A stretch of 64,000 nucleotides of DNA from Oscillospiraceae bacterium (lineage in GTDB: Bacteria; Bacillota; Clostridia; Oscillospirales; Oscillospiraceae), in assembly GCA_017395085.1 (NCBI GenBank), contig JAFPWF010000016.1, positions 1 through 64,000 on the forward strand, read 5' to 3'. The notes beneath the pieces were generated by a model that did not search any database, was not told the DNA's origin, and worked only from the letters and a program-made list of their open reading frames with translations. Shown here one piece after another: positions 50,466 to 61,390 of this stretch. Both the position numbers and the translations under genes were made by a program. Position 1 is the first letter of the stretch, and every line of letters starts with the position of its first letter.

Positions 50466-52028
50466 ATGAAAAATGCAGTCGGCAGAGATATCCCTGATGA
50501 AATCCTCAAGCTAACCGGAAAAGAACCGTTCCAGGGGAACAACTACAAGAACGGGGTTCCGTTCAGACGTGTTGCGCCCATCATTCGCCCGGTCATGGAC
50601 AACGAGCATTCCAAACTGGTCAAGGACATCCACGAAGCGCTTGTCAAGTGCAAGGCGCACAGCGGCATGACCGTCAGCTTCCACCACCATTTCCGCGAGG
50701 GCGACCTGATCGTCAACATGGTGATGGAAGAAATCCACAAGATGGGCCTGAAGAACATCACCCTGGCAGCCACCTCCCTCGGCAAGGCGCACGACCCGCT
50801 CGTCCCCATGATCGAGGACGGGACCATTACCCGGATTGAAGCCTCCGGCGTCCGCGGCAAGATCGGCCAGGCCATCTCTGACGGCAAACTCAAAGGCCTT
50901 GCCATCATGCGTTCCCACGGCGGCCGCGTCAGGTCCCTGGTGACCGGCGAGACCAAGGTTGATATCGCCTTTATCGGCGCGCCCACCTCCGATGATTACG
51001 GCAATCTGCGCGGCATCGGCGGCAAGACCAACTGCGGCGTGCTGAGCTACAGCCACGTGGACGGCGACTGCGCCGAATACGTTGTGGCAATCACAGACTG
51101 CCTGGTGCCGTTCCCGAACTTCCCGGCGCATATCTCCATGACCAAGGTGGACTATGTGTGCGTGGTGGATGCGATCGGTATTCCGGAAAAGATCGCAACA
51201 GGCGCGGCTAAACCCACGACCGACCAGCGCAAACTGATGATGGCAGAATACTGCACGCAGGTGGTTGTGAACACGCCGTACTTTAAGGACGGCTTCTCCT
51301 ATCAGACCGGCGTCGGCGGCGCGTCCATCGCATCCACGATCTCCCTGACAAAAATCATGGAAGAGCGCGGCATCAAGATGGGCTTCGGCGTCGGCGGGCT
51401 GACCAAACCCATGTGCGACCTGCTCGACCGCGGCATGGTGCGCGTCCTGATGGACACCCAGGCCTTTGACCTGGATGCCGTTTCGAATGTCATCAACCCA
51501 GCGCATCACCGCATTACCGCCGGGGCGTATGCCAACCCCTTCAACAAGGGCGCCTTTGTAAACAAGCTGGACTACGTGATTCTGGCCTCCCTCGAAGTTG
51601 ACGTGAACTTCAACTGCAACGTCGTGGTGGGCTCCGACGGCGTCATCACCGGTGCCCAGGGCGGCCACCCGGATACCGCACAGGGGGCAAAATGCACCAT
51701 CGTCATCTGCCCGCTGCTGCAGGGAAGAATCCCGGCGATCTGCACCAACGTCACCACCGTGACGACCCCGGGCGAGAGCGTCGACATTGTGGTCACCGAT
51801 TACGGCGTGGCCGTGAACCCCAACCGCCACGATCTGCTGGAAGCGCTGGAGAAGGCGGACTGTGTCCCCCTGAAGACCATCGAGGAACTGCGCGACATTG
51901 CCTACAGCATCGTCGGCGAGCCGGAACCCGTAGAGTTTGAAGACCGCATCGTCGGCATCATCGAAGCCCGCGACGGCACCATCATGGATGTGGTGCGCCA
52001 GGCAAAACCGTATAAATTTGACGACTGA
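50466..52028 (+). CDS. citF: Citrate lyase alpha subunit (citrate:acetyl-ACP transferase)
   Basis: 520 residues, full length. The CoA-transferase-like sequence runs throughout: MTVSFHHHFREGDLIVNMVM, VDIAFIGAPTSDDYGNLRGI, GKTNCGVLSYSHVDGDCAEY, GVGGLTKPMCDLLDRG and GSDGVITGAQGGHPDTAQGA. It exchanges acetate for citrate on the acyl carrier protein. Start codon ATG at 50466 follows citE by one base, downstream of AGGGGGAACTGTAAT. Strong codon bias suggests high expression. A citrate transporter gene follows 51 bases later. Confidence 0.95.
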   Translation: MKNAVGRDIPDEILKLTGKEPFQGNNYKNGVPFRRVAPIIRPVMDNEHSKLVKDIHEALVKCKAHSGMTVSFHHHFREGDLIVNMVMEEIHKMGLKNITLAATSLGKAHDPLVPMIEDGTITRIEASGVRGKIGQAISDGKLKGLAIMRSHGGRVRSLVTGETKVDIAFIGAPTSDDYGNLRGIGGKTNCGVLSYSHVDGDCAEYVVAITDCLVPFPNFPAHISMTKVDYVCVVDAIGIPEKIATGAAKPTTDQRKLMMAEYCTQVVVNTPYFKDGFSYQTGVGGASIASTISLTKIMEERGIKMGFGVGGLTKPMCDLLDRGMVRVLMDTQAFDLDAVSNVINPAHHRITAGAYANPFNKGAFVNKLDYVILASLEVDVNFNCNVVVGSDGVITGAQGGHPDTAQGAKCTIVICPLLQGRIPAICTNVTTVTTPGESVDIVVTDYGVAVNPNRHDLLEALEKADCVPLKTIEELRDIAYSIVGEPEPVEFEDRIVGIIEARDGTIMDVVRQAKPYKFDD

Positions 52029-52079
52029 TCAAACCGGCGCCTGACTCAATACTCAAACTGATAAAAAAGGAATGATGTT

Positions 52080-53492
52080 ATGAACACTACGATTGTTGGT
52101 ATTCTTGGTCTTCTGACCATTGTTGCCATCGTTGTCACCCTGTTCAAGAGCAAGACCCAGCCGGCCATCGCCTTTATCGTGTGGCCGACCATCCTGGCTC
52201 TGATCCTGATCATCTCCGGCTGGATCAACGGCGAGAACTTCTCTGCCATGATCAAGTCCGGTTTCTCCAGCACAGGCCCCACCGCGGCGCTGTTCGTGTT
52301 CTCCGTCCTGTACTTCGGCATCATGACGGATGCGGGTATGTTCGACGTCATCATCAACAAACTCATGAAGCTGGTGGGCGACAGCGTAGTCGGCGTCTGC
52401 GTGATGACTGCCGTCATCGCGCTGATCGGCCACCTGGACGGCGGCGGCGCCTCCACCTTCTGCATCGTTGTTCCCGCCATGCTGCCCGTCTTCAAGCGCA
52501 TGCATATGCGCAAGACCTCGCTGCTGCGCATCGCGGTGCTGGCGATGGGCGTGCTGAACCTTATGCCCTGGGCCGGCCCCACCATGCGTGCTGCCTCCGT
52601 CCTCGGCATTGAGGCCGGCAGCCTCTGGCAGACCATTCTGCCCATCCAGATCTTCGGTATCGTCCTGGCCCTGGCCCACGCCGTGTTCACCGGCTTCCAG
52701 GAAAAGAGACGCGGCGCCGGCCTCAACGGCAAGCTCGCTGAGATTGAAGGCACCGTGGACATCGAGGAGGCCGCGGAGCAGGCGCAGAACGATCTGGCGC
52801 GCCCCAAGCTGTTCCTCTTCAACGTGATTCTGACCATCGGCGTCATTTTCCTGCTGATCTGGGGCGACGGTTTCGATCTGCCCACTTACTTCCCGTTCAT
52901 GTGCGGCTGCGCCATCGCACTCTTTGTGAACTACGGCTTCACCGCCAAGATGCATAAGAAGATCATCAACCTCCACGCCGGCCCCGCTCTGATGATGTGC
53001 TCCACCCTGATGGGCGCCGCCATCCTCATGGGCGTGCTGACCTCCAGCATCGGTGCCGACGGCAAGGTCATTTCCGCAAAGGTCATGGAACTGCCCGATG
53101 ACGCCATCCCCTCTGTGGTGCGCTGCCTGGCCGGCCTGGTCTCCGGCGTGCTGCCTCCGGTCCTCGGTCAGAACCTGCCTCTGGTCATCGGCTTCCTGTC
53201 TGTGCCTCTGGCTCTGGCCTTCGATACCGACTCCTACTTCTATGGCCTTATGCCCGTTATCATCGGCATCGGCCAGGCCTTCGGCGTCGAGGCGCTGCCC
53301 ATCGCGGTTGCAATGGTGGTCTGCCGCAACTGTGCGACCTTCATCAGCCCGATGGTTCCCGCGACTCTGCTCGGTACCGGCCTTGCGGATGTGGATATCA
53401 AGGACCACATCAAGAACAGCTTCTTCTATGTGTGGATCTTCTCGATCCTCTGCATGCTGTTTGCCGTCCTCATCGGCATCATGCCGCTCTAA
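52080..53492 (+). CDS. CitMHS-family citrate transporter
   Basis: 470 residues with about twelve helices, matching CitMHS-type metal-citrate or proton-citrate symporters: KSKTQPAIAFIVWPTILALI near the start, ALIGHLDGGGASTFCIVVPA, MRKTSLLRIAVLAMGVLNLM, and late SVPLALAFDTDSYFYGLMPV and CRNCATFISPMVPATLLGTG. It should bring citrate, probably as a metal complex, into the cell for the lyase. It follows citF by 51 bases and is very likely co-transcribed with the lyase subunits. A terminator separates it from citC. Confidence 0.92.
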   Translation: MNTTIVGILGLLTIVAIVVTLFKSKTQPAIAFIVWPTILALILIISGWINGENFSAMIKSGFSSTGPTAALFVFSVLYFGIMTDAGMFDVIINKLMKLVGDSVVGVCVMTAVIALIGHLDGGGASTFCIVVPAMLPVFKRMHMRKTSLLRIAVLAMGVLNLMPWAGPTMRAASVLGIEAGSLWQTILPIQIFGIVLALAHAVFTGFQEKRRGAGLNGKLAEIEGTVDIEEAAEQAQNDLARPKLFLFNVILTIGVIFLLIWGDGFDLPTYFPFMCGCAIALFVNYGFTAKMHKKIINLHAGPALMMCSTLMGAAILMGVLTSSIGADGKVISAKVMELPDDAIPSVVRCLAGLVSGVLPPVLGQNLPLVIGFLSVPLALAFDTDSYFYGLMPVIIGIGQAFGVEALPIAVAMVVCRNCATFISPMVPATLLGTGLADVDIKDHIKNSFFYVWIFSILCMLFAVLIGIMPL

Positions 53493-53532
53493 GGCCTGCG
53501 TTTGAACCAGCGTTCAAACTGAAACAGAATCA

Positions 53533-53572
53533 TTCCCCCTGGTACTCTTTGCTATCAGGGGGAACCTTTTTT
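53533..53572 (+). terminator. Terminator between transporter and citC
   Basis: TTCCCCCTG pairs with CAGGGGGAA, followed by CCTTTTTT. An additional GTTTGAAC/GTTCAAAC hairpin lies near 53501-53519. The citC ribosome site starts directly after, so read-through may matter. Confidence 0.8.
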
Positions 53573-53586
53573 GGAAGGGATTGAGA

Positions 53587-54624
53587 ATGGGATTTGTCGG
53601 CGAAATCTATCCGAATGACCTCCGTACCAATGCGCAGATGGATGCACTGCTGCGCGCCGAGGGCATCCGCCGGGACAAAAATCTGGACTACAGCTGCGGC
53701 GTGTTTGATGACGACGGGTCGCTGATCGCGGCCGGAAGCAGTTTTAAGAACACGCTTCGCTGCCTGGCGGTTTCCTCGGAACACCGCGGGGAAGGATTGA
53801 TGAACCAGGTCGTCAGTCACCTGCTGGAACGGGAAATCCAGCAGGGATACAGCCATGTTTTTCTCTATACAAAAGAGAAAAACGCCGCGATTTTTCAGGA
53901 TCTCGGCTTCTATGAGATTGCGCGGGTTGAAAACGAACTGGTCTTTCTCGAAAACCGGCGCGACGGCTTCGCCCGGTATCTGAAACGGCTGGAACAGACC
54001 CGGCGGGACGGGCGCTGTGCCGCCGTTGTGATGAACGCGAATCCCTTTACGCTCGGCCATCGGTATCTGGTGGAACAGGCGGCTTCGGAAAACGACTGGC
54101 TCCATCTCTTCCTCCTCAGCGAAGAGGCGGGACCGATCCCGTTTTCGGTTCGGAAAAAACTGGTTCGAGAGGGAATCGCCGATCTGAAAAACGTGATTCT
54201 TCATGAGACCGGCCCGTATATCATCTCCTCGGCAACTTTCCCCAGTTATTTCCTGCGCGATGAGGACGCTGCCATTTTCGCGCATGCGAAGCTGGACCTG
54301 GCGGTATTCGGAAAAATCGCCGCAGTCCTCGGCGTTACGGCCCGCTATGCCGGCGAGGAAAAGAGCAGCCATGTCACCGCACTTTACAACGAGAGCATGG
54401 CCGAACTGCTCCCGAAGCAGGGAATCCGCTTTCAGGAGGTTCCCCGTTTGACCATCGGCGGCGAGACGGTCAGCGCAAGTACGGTTCGGCAGGCAATTCA
54501 CGACGGGCATCCGGAACGGATTGCGTTCATGCTGCCGGAGAGCACAAAGCGGTATTTTGCCGGTGCCGAAGCCGCGCCGGTTTTATCGGCCATCCGCGCA
54601 ATGGAGGAAGCGAGACACTACTGA
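53587..54624 (+). CDS. citC: Citrate lyase ligase (acetate:CitD ligase)
   Basis: 345 residues. The N-terminal part resembles a GNAT domain (LRCLAVSSEHRGEGLMNQVV), and the C-terminal part is a nucleotidyltransferase-type ligase with NANPFTLGHRYLVEQAA (H/T-x-G-H) and YIISSATFPSYFLRD, the CitC signature. It acetylates the thiol of the CitD prosthetic group with ATP to activate the lyase. ATG 53587 follows GGAAGGGA. Its stop overlaps the citXG start by one base, so both maturation proteins are translated together. Confidence 0.93.
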   Translation: MGFVGEIYPNDLRTNAQMDALLRAEGIRRDKNLDYSCGVFDDDGSLIAAGSSFKNTLRCLAVSSEHRGEGLMNQVVSHLLEREIQQGYSHVFLYTKEKNAAIFQDLGFYEIARVENELVFLENRRDGFARYLKRLEQTRRDGRCAAVVMNANPFTLGHRYLVEQAASENDWLHLFLLSEEAGPIPFSVRKKLVREGIADLKNVILHETGPYIISSATFPSYFLRDEDAAIFAHAKLDLAVFGKIAAVLGVTARYAGEEKSSHVTALYNESMAELLPKQGIRFQEVPRLTIGGETVSASTVRQAIHDGHPERIAFMLPESTKRYFAGAEAAPVLSAIRAMEEARHY

Positions 54625-55970
54625 TGCGGGAAGTGACATTGTCGGAAGTGCTGGCAGCCCGCGAACAGCGGGCTGAAGCACAGTGGAAACTGCTGAAGCA
54701 GTATGAACGGCCGGTCCTGTCCTTTACCATGAACATTCCCGGCCCGGTCAAGGACAGCGCGCTGATTCGCAGGGGCTTTGAAGAAGGCCTGCGGCTGCTT
54801 GACGGCACCCTGAAAGACGCGGAAATCCCGATTCTTTCCTGCACGGAGATCCGGGAGGTTACCGGCTGCGAGTGGCTCGGCGCGCTCGACGCCGCAGCCG
54901 CGGAACTGAAGTCGATCTGTGTCGGCATCGAGGAGGGCCATCCCCTCGGCCGTCTGTTCGATCTGGATGTGATCGACGTTGACGGCCGTAAGCTGGAACG
55001 CTCCGTGGAGCGCCGGTGCTTTGTCTGCGGCGCCGCGGGGCGCAGCTGCGCTTCCCGCCGCCTGCATACTCTGGAAGAACTGTCTGCCGCGGTACGGAAG
55101 CTGCTCCGTGACGGCCTCCTTCAGGCCGATGCGGAGCGGCTTGACGAACTGGCAACCGCGGCGCTTCTCGAAGAACTGGAGACGACGCCCAAGCCGGGCC
55201 TTGTAGACCGCAGCAACAACGGCTCCCACCGGGACATGACGCCGGAGCTCTTCCGCTGCAGTGCCCGGGCGCTTCGGGGAACCTGGCGGGAATTCTTCCT
55301 GACCGGCGCGGAAACGGCAGCGATGCCTGCGGCGGACGCCTTTGCGCTTCTTCGCGCGATGGGGCGGGACGCCGAGCAGAAGATGCTGAACGCGACGGAC
55401 GGAGTGAACACCCACAAAGGGGCTGTTTTTACGCTGGGCACGGTGTGCGCCGCGATCGGCCGCCTCTGGAGCCCGGAGGATCCCTGCCGTGATCCGGAGC
55501 GGATTGCCGCGGAATGTGCCGCCTTGTGTTCACAGGCGGTGGAAGAAGATTTCCGCCTGCTGCGGCAGAGGGGGGAGGCGCGCTCCGCCGGGGAGAGGCT
55601 GTATCTGGAGTTCGGACACCGGGGCGTCCGGGGAGAACTCGCGGACGGGCTTCCTGCCGTGCTGGAGGCTTCACTTCCCGCACTGAAAGCCGCCCTCGGC
55701 ATGGGCAAAAGCCGCAACGATGCCGGCGTGTATGCCCTGCTGCAGCTCATCGCCCGGGGCGGGGACACCAACATGATCAAACGCGGGGGGATGAAGCTGG
55801 CGGAAGACGCCGCAGCGGAAATCCGGGCTTCTCTGGAGGCGGATCCTTATCCGGAGCTGGGCCTCGTCGAAGAATGGGACAGGCGGTTTATCCGGCGGAA
55901 TCTCTCACCCGGGGGCTGTGCCGATCTGCTGGCAGTCAGCTACTTTCTTCTGGACTGGAGCCGGCAGTAA
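54624..55970 (+). CDS. citXG: Fused CitX-CitG: holo-CitD synthase and triphosphoribosyl-dephospho-CoA synthase
   Basis: 448 residues. Residues 1-165 are CitX (EVLAAREQRAEAQWKLLKQY, LSFTMNIPGPVKDSALIRRG, RRCFVCGAAGRSCASRRLHT), which loads the prosthetic group onto CitD. Residues 170-448 are CitG (ELETTPKPGLVDRSNNGSHR, DGVNTHKGAVFTLG, ARGGDTNMIKRGG), which makes the prosthetic-group precursor from ATP and dephospho-CoA. The same fusion is known in Haemophilus and other bacteria. No internal ribosome site was seen. Start overlaps citC by one base. Confidence 0.95.
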   Translation: MREVTLSEVLAAREQRAEAQWKLLKQYERPVLSFTMNIPGPVKDSALIRRGFEEGLRLLDGTLKDAEIPILSCTEIREVTGCEWLGALDAAAAELKSICVGIEEGHPLGRLFDLDVIDVDGRKLERSVERRCFVCGAAGRSCASRRLHTLEELSAAVRKLLRDGLLQADAERLDELATAALLEELETTPKPGLVDRSNNGSHRDMTPELFRCSARALRGTWREFFLTGAETAAMPAADAFALLRAMGRDAEQKMLNATDGVNTHKGAVFTLGTVCAAIGRLWSPEDPCRDPERIAAECAALCSQAVEEDFRLLRQRGEARSAGERLYLEFGHRGVRGELADGLPAVLEASLPALKAALGMGKSRNDAGVYALLQLIARGGDTNMIKRGGMKLAEDAAAEIRASLEADPYPELGLVEEWDRRFIRRNLSPGGCADLLAVSYFLLDWSRQ

Positions 55971-56000
55971 TCTTCAGAACGGATCAGCCTGCCTTCCATG

Positions 56001-56040
56001 AAAAAACCTCTGACGGGTTTTGTACCGTCAGAGGTTTTTA
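56001..56040. terminator. Bidirectional terminator
   Basis: AAAACCTCTGACGG and CCGTCAGAGGTTTTT between convergent citXG and malic enzyme genes. Confidence 0.9.
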
Positions 56041-56054
56041 TCGTTTGATCCGGC

Positions 56055-57230
56055 TCAGATTCTGGCGACGCCGCTTTCGCGGGCGGCTTTGGCCGCAGCG
56101 GCCGCAACGGCGTCCTTCACCCGGGGGTCAAAGGCTTTCGGCAGAATATAGTCGGCCGTAAGTTCTTCGTCGGAAACCAGGCCTGCAATCGCTTCCGCCG
56201 CGGCAAGCTTCATTTCATCGTTGATGTCGCTGGCCCGCACGTCCAGTGCCCCGCGGAAGATCCCCGGGAAGCACAGCACGTTGTTGACCTGGTTCGGGTA
56301 ATCCGAGCGCCCGGTCGAAACGACCGCTGCGCCGCCCGCCCTGGCGTCTTCGGGGAAGATTTCCGGAGTCGGGTTGGCGCAGGCGAAAATGATCGCGTCT
56401 CGGTTCATCGTCCGCACCATTTCCGTGGTCAGGATGCCGGGAGCCGAAACACCGATGAACACGTCCGCCCCTGCCAGCACTTCGGCAAGGCTGCCCTTCC
56501 GAAGCAGGAGGTTTGTAATCCCGGCGATTTCCTGCTTGGCGGAGTTCATATGCTCCGTCCTGCCGTTCCAGATGGCGCCGTTCCGGTCGCAGAGCGTGAC
56601 GTCAACAGCGCCCGCGGTGATCAGAAGCTTCGTGATGGCCGTCGCCGCGGCGCCGGCGCCGTTGAGGACAATGCGCACTTCCGGCAGCTTTTTCCCAACC
56701 AGCTTCAGCGCGTTTGTCAGCCCTGCAAGGGTGATGACGGCCGTCCCGTGCTGGTCGTCATGGAAGACGGGGATATCGCAGCATTCCTTGAGCCGCCGCT
56801 CGATTTCAAAACAGCGCGGTGCGGAGATGTCTTCGAGGTTGATGCCGCCGAAGGATTTTGAAATGAGCCGTACCGTGCTGACAATCTCGTCCACATCCTT
56901 GCTGTCGATGCAGAGGGGAACGGCGTCCACATCGCCGAAAGCCTTGAACAGGACGCATTTGCCTTCCATCACGGGCATTCCTGCCTCCGGGCCGATGTCA
57001 CCGAGCCCGAGAACGGCTGTCCCGTCCGTGATGACGGCGACCATGTTCCAGCGGCGCGTGAGCTCAAAACTCCTGGAGGGATCCTTCTGGATTTCCAGGC
57101 AGGGGGCGGCCACGCCGGGGGTGTAGGCAAGGCTCAGCGATTCCGCATCGTTGACGGAAGCGCGTGAGACCACTTCCAGCTTGCCCTTCCATTCGTAGTG
57201 CTTTTCGAGGGATGATTTCGAATAATCCAT
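56055..57230 (-). CDS. Malic enzyme (NAD(P)-dependent, short form)
   Basis: 391 residues, the short bacterial form without a phosphotransacetylase domain. SLAYTPGVAAPCLEIQKDP is the N-terminal substrate region, VITDGTAVLGLGDIGPEAGM and FKAFGDVDAVPLCIDSKDVD follow, and VFHDDQHGTAVITLAGLTNA is the metal-binding motif. VLNGAGAAATAITKLL is the nucleotide-binding loop. It decarboxylates malate to pyruvate. It lies 18 bases after fumC on the same strand, so fumarate, malate and pyruvate are linked in one operon beside the citrate lyase genes. Confidence 0.92.
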   Translation of the reverse strand: MDYSKSSLEKHYEWKGKLEVVSRASVNDAESLSLAYTPGVAAPCLEIQKDPSRSFELTRRWNMVAVITDGTAVLGLGDIGPEAGMPVMEGKCVLFKAFGDVDAVPLCIDSKDVDEIVSTVRLISKSFGGINLEDISAPRCFEIERRLKECCDIPVFHDDQHGTAVITLAGLTNALKLVGKKLPEVRIVLNGAGAAATAITKLLITAGAVDVTLCDRNGAIWNGRTEHMNSAKQEIAGITNLLLRKGSLAEVLAGADVFIGVSAPGILTTEMVRTMNRDAIIFACANPTPEIFPEDARAGGAAVVSTGRSDYPNQVNNVLCFPGIFRGALDVRASDINDEMKLAAAEAIAGLVSDEELTADYILPKAFDPRVKDAVAAAAAKAARESGVARI

Positions 57231-57248
57231 AGGACTTCGCGCCTCCTG

Positions 57249-58625
<1,377 letters not shown>

Positions 58626-58750
58626 ACTGCTCTCAACTCCGTATCTGAAGTGTTGTTTTCATCTTATGTTTCCGGGCCTGTTTTGTCAATAATCGCAGAA
58701 CAAAAACCTCACCCGGCTGCTGCCTGCCGCAGGATGATAAACCCGCTTTC

Positions 58751-58779
58751 TTGACATCATGTGCCCGATTCAGTAAAAT
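58751..58779 (+). promoter_or_regulatory. Promoter for the CotH gene
   Basis: TTGACA (58751-58756), 17 bases, TAAAAT (58774-58779). The CotH start is 50 bases downstream. Confidence 0.75.
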
Positions 58780-58799
58780 AAATATCTAATGTGTGAAAT

Positions 58800-61390
58800 A
58801 ATCGGTTCTTGTTACCGCGGAGGATAAGAATGTCAATGTCGATAAAGCTGCGCCACTTGAAAATCACTTGGTTTGCCACTGAAGTATTTGCGATATTTTC
58901 TGTGGTGCTGTTTGCATTTCTGCTTTCAGAAAAGGCATATGCTGCGGATAGGGTGAGCTACGCACTGAGTTATTTAGCGAACCCGGTGTGCCCGGAATGC
59001 AGAGTGAGTGTGCAGTCAGTAAACGGCCGCAGTTTTCTTATGCTGCCTTCTTCGGCAGAGTATGAGAGGCTTACACTGGAAGGGCCACCTGATGCGGTGC
59101 TGGAGGGAACAGTTTCAGGAGTAAAACTGACGCTGGACCAGAACGGAGTAGGCGATAATTTGAACATGACGCTCCTCTTCGGTGAGATGAAGGCGGGAAA
59201 CCAGTATCCGCTGACTGTTCGCTGGAAAAACTCTAGTGGTGAAAAGAAGACTTCCACTGTGGTTCTGATGAAGTCCGCAGCGCTGAATTCCCTGCATATC
59301 ACTCTGAATCGACCGATTGCTGAGATCAATGCCAGCGTGTTTCAGTCAGTCAGCGGCAGTGGTTATCTGGTCAAGCTTGATACCGAAGGCAGGGTGATTG
59401 CGGAAGAGGAATTGGAGAAATTGGGAGGACGTGGAAACGCCAGCTGGACACACTCCGGAGAGAAAAAACCCTATAACATTGGCCTAAAGGAGGCCGCCCA
59501 ACTGATTGACGGAGCAGGAGTAGCAAAGCACTGGTGCCTGCTTTCTAACAATGTAAATGCTGGCGGACATGACCGCACCGGCCTGTACAACCTGATAGCT
59601 ATGCAGATGTTTCAGGACATGAATGGTTCCGCTGCGTTGTCAGTTGAAAATGTGGATCTTTATATCAACAGGGAATATCGCGGAACTTATTTGCTGACAG
59701 AAAAAGTGGAGATCCAGGAGAACCGTGTGGACATTAGAAAGTCGGCCTATGCGAAAGAAGATACAGCTCGGGTTACCAGGATTGTAAAGCAGGGCATCAG
59801 CGCAACAGGAGAGATGTCGCGTGTGAGTGAAATCATGGGCGGCGGCACAAATGTAACACTTAAGAGAGAAGGAAACAATACAAAGGATGAGCTGCTTCAG
59901 GCGGGCATTCAGGCCTATCAGTATGCGACAGGCTCAGAATTGAAGCCAGGCGGCGCCGGTGGTTTCCTGCTGGAACTCGATTTCCGTTTCTATACTACAA
60001 GATGCTGGTTTATCACGCGAAAGGGTGCGCAGGTGGTTATCCGGGAGCCAGAGTATCCGTCATATGAGCAGGTAAAAGAAATCGCCCTGTTTGTTCAACA
60101 GATGGAGGACGGACTCTATGCCAACTCTGGGTATAACCGACTTGGGCGGCATTACAGCGAATATATTGAACTGCCTTCTCTGGCGATCCGATACGCAGTG
60201 GATGCGTTTTCTTCGAATACAGATGCGTTTCTTGCAAGCGCTTTCTTTCATACAGACCGCGGTGAACACGGAGAACTGACCCCGCTTTGTTTCGGCCCCG
60301 CATGGGACTTTGACTATGCAAATCTTTCAGACAAAGCATTGCTGAATCGGCGTGCCGGACAAACGGACGGCTATCCCGAAGTATGGATGCTCCAGTTTCT
60401 GACTAAGGGGGACTTCCTGAAAGAGTTTCAGTATGTCTGCAGGACTATTCTGCGTCCGCTGTGGCAGAATTTGAACGAAGGCGGACTGGAGGAAAAGACA
60501 GCGGAACTCCGCAACTCACAGAAACTCAATCAGGTGCTGTGGGGAAATGACTTCGCTGCTAATGCGCCTGTCTATGCAAAAGCGCTGCAGAACCGTTATA
60601 CAGTCTGGTATGATGCTGTCTGGAAGGATGATCGACTGTTGGGTGTGCAGATTGTTCCGAAGGAAGATGGACTGGGAGCGCTGGTAATTGGCAGCGCACA
60701 GAAAATCCGATGGTATCAGGTAGACACTGGATCAGGCTGGCGGTTGCAGGAAATATCTGATGCATCAGATAACTTGTTTAAACCACAAGAAGATGGCATC
60801 TATGTCGTGGCTGCCATAGGGAAGAACGTTGCATATAACCCGGTTTTGAAAAACAATGGCGATTACAAAGAAAAAGGCCAGACAAAGCTGGTTGCTCAGG
60901 AAACGGTAACCTTGTATAGTGCACCCTATGTGTTTACAGCAGGCAAAGCAGAAAGCTGAAACGAGAGGAAGAACGGCAAAGTGAGAAAAAAAACAGGAAA
61001 ACCTTATCTGCTCCTTTGTTTATTTATATCACTATTGTTTTGCCTGAGCGGGTGTATCACGAAGACAAATCGTGATGATGCGGAGAGACCCTCTGAAGCT
61101 GAATTGACGGAAGAAAAAACACAGATTTACCTGCGGGGCAAAAGCGCAACCTTTGAGGGGAACGGAGTCAGTATTTCTGGCGGTACAATTATCATCAGAG
61201 AACCAGGAGAATACGAACTCAGCGGAAATCTGAAAAACGGAAAGATTCAAGTTCTGACAGGGAAAAACAACGGGGATGTCAAGCTGATCCTGAATGGTGT
61301 GCAAGTTAGTTGCCCAGATGGTCCGGCCATTGAGGAACTCGAAGGAGGAAAACTAATTATAGTATTGCAGGAGGGAACGGAAAACTCGGT
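58800..61390. other. Lower-GC segment inside GC-rich DNA
   Basis: The CotH gene and about the first 400 bases of the following gene are visibly poorer in GC and use A/T-ending codons, whereas both flanks are GC-rich. The right-hand change occurs inside one gene near 61380-61400. Proportions were judged by eye, not computed. Confidence 0.6.
58830..60959 (+). CDS. CotH-family protein kinase, exported
   Basis: 709 residues. A signal/anchor segment (FATEVFAIFSVVLFAFLLSE) leads a beta domain of about 130 residues. The CotH kinase core has LGGRGNASWTHSGEKKPYNI, HWCLLSNNVNAGGHDRTGLY, LYINREYRGTYLLTEKVEIQ and, late, CFGPAWDFDYANL with the metal-binding D-F-D motif. CotH proteins are atypical kinases; in Clostridia they are often partnered with Cthe_2159-type surface proteins such as the next gene, 21 bases on. 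It may phosphorylate secreted structural proteins. ATG 58830 follows CGGAGG. The gene is lower in GC than its neighbours. Confidence 0.88.
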   Translation: MSMSIKLRHLKITWFATEVFAIFSVVLFAFLLSEKAYAADRVSYALSYLANPVCPECRVSVQSVNGRSFLMLPSSAEYERLTLEGPPDAVLEGTVSGVKLTLDQNGVGDNLNMTLLFGEMKAGNQYPLTVRWKNSSGEKKTSTVVLMKSAALNSLHITLNRPIAEINASVFQSVSGSGYLVKLDTEGRVIAEEELEKLGGRGNASWTHSGEKKPYNIGLKEAAQLIDGAGVAKHWCLLSNNVNAGGHDRTGLYNLIAMQMFQDMNGSAALSVENVDLYINREYRGTYLLTEKVEIQENRVDIRKSAYAKEDTARVTRIVKQGISATGEMSRVSEIMGGGTNVTLKREGNNTKDELLQAGIQAYQYATGSELKPGGAGGFLLELDFRFYTTRCWFITRKGAQVVIREPEYPSYEQVKEIALFVQQMEDGLYANSGYNRLGRHYSEYIELPSLAIRYAVDAFSSNTDAFLASAFFHTDRGEHGELTPLCFGPAWDFDYANLSDKALLNRRAGQTDGYPEVWMLQFLTKGDFLKEFQYVCRTILRPLWQNLNEGGLEEKTAELRNSQKLNQVLWGNDFAANAPVYAKALQNRYTVWYDAVWKDDRLLGVQIVPKEDGLGALVIGSAQKIRWYQVDTGSGWRLQEISDASDNLFKPQEDGIYVVAAIGKNVAYNPVLKNNGDYKEKGQTKLVAQETVTLYSAPYVFTAGKAES

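Noticed and set aside
54624-55970. CitX and CitG as two separate genes
   Set aside because: The frame is continuous, there is no internal Met with a ribosome site at the domain boundary, and the fusion is known elsewhere.
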